A DNA stretch of 64,000 bases from contig CAKUTF010000009.1 in assembly GCA_934691725.1 (NCBI GenBank), positions 16,924-80,923 of the forward strand, read 5' to 3'. The stretch is from an uncultured Fibrobacter sp. (GTDB taxonomy: Bacteria > Fibrobacterota > Fibrobacteria > Fibrobacterales > Fibrobacteraceae). The position numbers and the translations under genes were made by a program. A model generated the notes under the pieces. The model was not told the origin of the DNA, searched no databases, and saw nothing but the letters and a program-made list of their open reading frames with translations. Numbering within the stretch: position 1 is the first letter of the stretch; the number at the start of each line of letters is the position of its first letter. Below, piece after piece: positions 62,033 through 64,000 of the stretch.

Positions 62033-62560
62033 CTATAGCCCTAGACATTTCTTGAACTCCCTGACAGAATCCGTCGGCTTTCCGCCGCTCTTGCTGTCAC
62101 CATGACAATCCGTAATCGAAAATGTCGCAGCCAGCTTTCTTGTATTTAGAAGATTTGCGTTGGCATGTTTGCCCTTTTGAATCAGGAACGTTTCGCAGGC
62201 TCCTATTTCCTCTCGGCAGTCCTTCCTCGTTTTGTCAAGAACCACAAAGAAAATCTGCAAACCCGTTTTTCCACAACCGGACAAAAACTCGTTGAGCAGA
62301 TTCCTTTTATGAAGTGAAAAACATTCGTCCTTGAAACTTCGATTTGTCTGGCCGACATAAACCGGTTTGGAACCTCTGCCAACCGCATTGGCGAACACGT
62401 AGCAGCCTTTCGCCCCGGCAAACGGTGAAATATCCGGATCTTTCCAGAATTCCTTAAATTCTTTATTGGCTGCCAACTGTTTGATTGTAGCGTCGTCTTT
62501 TATCTTTTTCGGTTTGGTCGGTACAGGAAACGGGCCATGGATTGTAAAATTGACTGACAT
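62033..62560 (-). CDS. GIY-YIG-like domain protein
   Basis: A 175-residue protein. GCYVFANAVGRGSKPVYVGQTNRSF (in part, about 52-76) resembles a GIY-YIG domain with the first motif as CYVF and the second as VYVGQT, and ACETFLIQKG (about 127-136) would supply the catalytic Glu. The Cys replaces the usual Gly-Ile position, so catalytic capacity is uncertain. No signal peptide, so it should be cytoplasmic. It is separated by 12 bases from the FISUMP lipoprotein gene upstream. A nucleic-acid function is inferred only from fold. Confidence 0.65.
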   Translation of the reverse strand: MSVNFTIHGPFPVPTKPKKIKDDATIKQLAANKEFKEFWKDPDISPFAGAKGCYVFANAVGRGSKPVYVGQTNRSFKDECFSLHKRNLLNEFLSGCGKTGLQIFFVVLDKTRKDCREEIGACETFLIQKGKHANANLLNTRKLAATFSITDCHGDSKSGGKPTDSVREFKKCLGL

Positions 62561-62572
62561 GAGGTAGTTCTC

Positions 62573-63466
62573 CTATAGCTTTATTGTTGTTATTCTTTCA
62601 GTTTCTTCGAGTGTTTCTAAAATTATTGGATCATAAATACAGCGGACCGGGAATTTATAGTTATCTTGAAAGTTAGTATAATAGGCGTCTATTTTTAATT
62701 CACCTTCAAAACTTTTAAAAATGGTCGTGCCTCGCCCATCCTTACTTAAAACGTACCTATTTTGAGAATCCTTAAAAGACTTTTTATTCAAATCATAAAA
62801 TCCCATAGGTTTAAATAACCTATCCACAGAGTTCTTATTCGACCTCACCACATCCTCTTTCTCGAGCAACCTGAAATCTTCTGGACAAATATTTTTCGCT
62901 TCTTCCGGTGAATAATACCTGCCTAGCGAACAGTTATCCTTATCATTCAAATAGCAGACACTTGTCGGCGTTTCCACGTTTATATTGTCACGCATCCAAA
63001 TCTGGTCGCCTACACGGACAACTTCATAACCATCTATCGTTTCTCCACCCTGAACGCAACGTATATAAATGGGTATGTTCTTCTTGGCGATGTCTTTTTT
63101 TTTACCAACGTCCAATATCACTGCATATGAAAAAAACTCCTCTGTAGAAGTCCACAACGCATGCTCTGTCACAAGCTCGGCAGAATTCGCAGCAGCCTCC
63201 AGTTCCGCCTCGCTTGGCAAGTGCCACCCCTCAGGGCAAGCAACCAACGCAGAATCCCAGACATATCTATTTCCTGCACTATCTGTAAAATCCGCACCTC
63301 CCTTATACCGTAAATTTTCCGCCAGCCAGACCTGCTCCCCAATTTTCATCGTCTTGTATTTCTGGCCGTCCCGCGGATCGGTAAAAGTATCCTCGCAAGC
63401 AGTAAAGGTGGTCGCCATCACCGTAAAGGCGACTGCAACCAGAATGGTTTTTGTCTTGTTTTTCAT
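62573..63466 (-). CDS. FISUMP-domain lipoprotein
   Basis: A 297-residue lipoprotein of the Fibrobacter major paralogous (TIGR02145, FISUMP) family. The signal ends in a lipobox TFTAC (Cys24), and the domain core KTMKIGEQVWLAENLRYKG (residues 38-56) is followed by CPEGWHLPSEAEL; a second degenerate copy starts near VVRVGDQIWMRDNI. I chose the ATG at 63466 because GGAG precedes it by six bases; an ATG at 63478 is upstream in frame. A structured leader with a predicted promoter lies about 105 bases upstream. Function of the domain is unknown. Confidence 0.85.
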   Translation of the reverse strand: MKNKTKTILVAVAFTVMATTFTACEDTFTDPRDGQKYKTMKIGEQVWLAENLRYKGGADFTDSAGNRYVWDSALVACPEGWHLPSEAELEAAANSAELVTEHALWTSTEEFFSYAVILDVGKKKDIAKKNIPIYIRCVQGGETIDGYEVVRVGDQIWMRDNINVETPTSVCYLNDKDNCSLGRYYSPEEAKNICPEDFRLLEKEDVVRSNKNSVDRLFKPMGFYDLNKKSFKDSQNRYVLSKDGRGTTIFKSFEGELKIDAYYTNFQDNYKFPVRCIYDPIILETLEETERITTIKL

Positions 63467-63571
63467 CGTTTTCTCCATGGTTAAGGGAAATTCCACAGAG
63501 CTGCCCCGCCTCTTCGATGCTTACCGTCTGCACATTTAAAAAGAAAAAGTGTGGAATCGTAAGCACCAATC

Positions 63572-63687
63572 GTAGTTGAGGTAACGACCAAGTAACCTAA
63601 AGCAAAAAAGCGCAAACGACCCACACCAGCGCGGTGTGAGATTTGCCCTATTCTCTTGCTTTGAAAGATTGGTCGTTTTCCAACTAC
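63572..63687 (-). promoter_or_regulatory. Nested-hairpin leader upstream of FISUMP gene
   Basis: Five helices nest inside one another: GTAGTTG/CAACTAC (63572-63578 with 63681-63687), AACGACCAA/TTGGTCGTT (63583-63591 with 63669-63677), AAAGCAA/TTGCTTT (63599-63605 with 63656-63662), GCAAA/TTTGC (63612-63616 with 63642-63646), and an apical CACACC/GGTGTG (63622-63627 with 63633-63638) around AGCGC. Read on the minus strand it would be the 5' end of the transcript into the FISUMP gene. A riboregulator, a processed small RNA or a MITE are all possible. Confidence 0.7.
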
Positions 63688-63689
63688 AA

Positions 63690-63719
63690 GAATAAGAGCG
63701 AACTCTAAAAATATGTCAA
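63690..63719 (-). promoter_or_regulatory. Candidate promoter of the leader element
   Basis: On the minus strand TTGACA (63719-63714) is followed after 18 bases by TTATTC (63695-63690), or after 17 by CTTATT. Initiation near 63683-63687 would place the start of the nested hairpin at the 5' end of the RNA. Confidence 0.5.
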
Positions 63720-63918
63720 TTTAAATCTAACAAAATAATCTTCCATGGACGTAAACTTTGCAAAAAAAATTTCGTAGCTTTTCGGTTATCGACGCAAAAG
63801 AAATGCAAAATTTTTGTTCGCAAAAACAACACGGATAAAATAACGGACAAATATATGCCGCTTTCGCCTCAAGCACATCTGCGAAAAGCAAGCCCTTAGA
63901 GGACTTGCAAAAAATTAA

Positions 63919-63933
63919 GAGCCTGTTTTCATA
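63919..63933. repeat. IS terminal repeat-like end
   Basis: GAGCCTGTTTTCATA lies at the outer edge of the transposase gene end. The surrounding 19 bases (63915-63933) match 48271-48289 at 18 of 19 positions, as expected for an IS end and a solo remnant. Confidence 0.5.
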
Positions 63934-64000
63934 ATCGTCTGAGCATCGTAGCCGCGCAGGAAACGTTGACCAAGGCCTCTTCGGAGCGGGTCGAAATCTC
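63929..64000 (-). mobile_element. C-terminal end of an IS5-like transposase
   Basis: A minus-strand frame enters from the right edge and ends at 63929. The last residues, ALVNVSCAATMLRRL, match the C-terminal pattern (Asn-Val/Ser-x-x-x-LLRRL) of IS5-type DDE transposases. Most of the gene and the other inverted repeat lie outside the window, so it cannot be told whether the element is intact. The region 63697-63928 to its left holds no gene. Confidence 0.6.

Overview
The window looks like a chromosomal segment of a Fibrobacter-type bacterium (phylum Fibrobacterota). The pointers are family-level: a TIGR02147/DUF4423 protein (507-1358), a FISUMP-domain lipoprotein (62573-63466), many small lipoproteins of lineage-specific type, a secreted DUF4874/DUF4832 protein with a type IX-like tail, and LpxB plus outer-membrane barrels showing a Gram-negative envelope. 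No species can be named from the sequence alone.

Layout. 1-5.8 kb: lipoproteins, a DUF4423 regulator, a RimL-like acetyltransferase, tRNA-Leu(CAG) and a block of small envelope genes of unknown role, ending in a MORN-repeat lipoprotein. 5.8-28.1 kb: a Wzx/Wzy-type surface polysaccharide locus. Its left half is on the plus strand (flippase, DegT aminotransferase, AlbA_2 regulator, ATP-grasp / SDR / ATP-grasp trio, GT2). Its right half is on the minus strand (UDP-glucose dehydrogenase, GDP-mannose-type dehydrogenase, GT4s, heparinase II/III-like protein, GT2, Wzy, FrhB-like Fe-S protein, pyruvyl transferase, with a Wzi-like barrel at the outer end). The halves converge with overlapping stop codons at 14082-14085, and the middle is much more AT-rich than the flanks. 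28.7-44.7 kb: tightly packed minus-strand housekeeping genes (acetyltransferase, ApaH-like phosphatase, NudC, CNNM/CBS protein, LpxB, DnaE, an XPB-N-domain protein, DinG with fused exonuclease, Ig-like lipoprotein, signal peptidase I). 44.8-57.5 kb: YbdG-like channel, ZapA, ZapB-like protein, EVE-like protein, DUF4874 protein, TraB-like protein, cmk-rpsA, two paralogous barrels and a GIY-YIG protein. 57.5-64 kb: GH31 alpha-glucosidase, Fibrobacter-type hypotheticals, the FISUMP lipoprotein with a structured leader, and the tail of an IS5-type transposase leaving the window.

The most interesting signals are these. (1) A promoter-driven, roughly 167-nt structured RNA directly downstream of zapA (46352-46518), a strong candidate for 6S RNA by position and architecture. 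(2) A 116-nt inverted repeat with five nested helices, starting at a predicted promoter upstream of the FISUMP gene (63572-63687). (3) A polysaccharide module combining two uronate-forming dehydrogenases with two ATP-grasp ligases around an SDR, which suggests an amidated, pyruvylated acidic capsule. (4) A family of long composite intergenic repeats present at four main places (28.2, 45.9, 48.3 and 50.6 kb). No CRISPR array, prophage or replication origin was seen.
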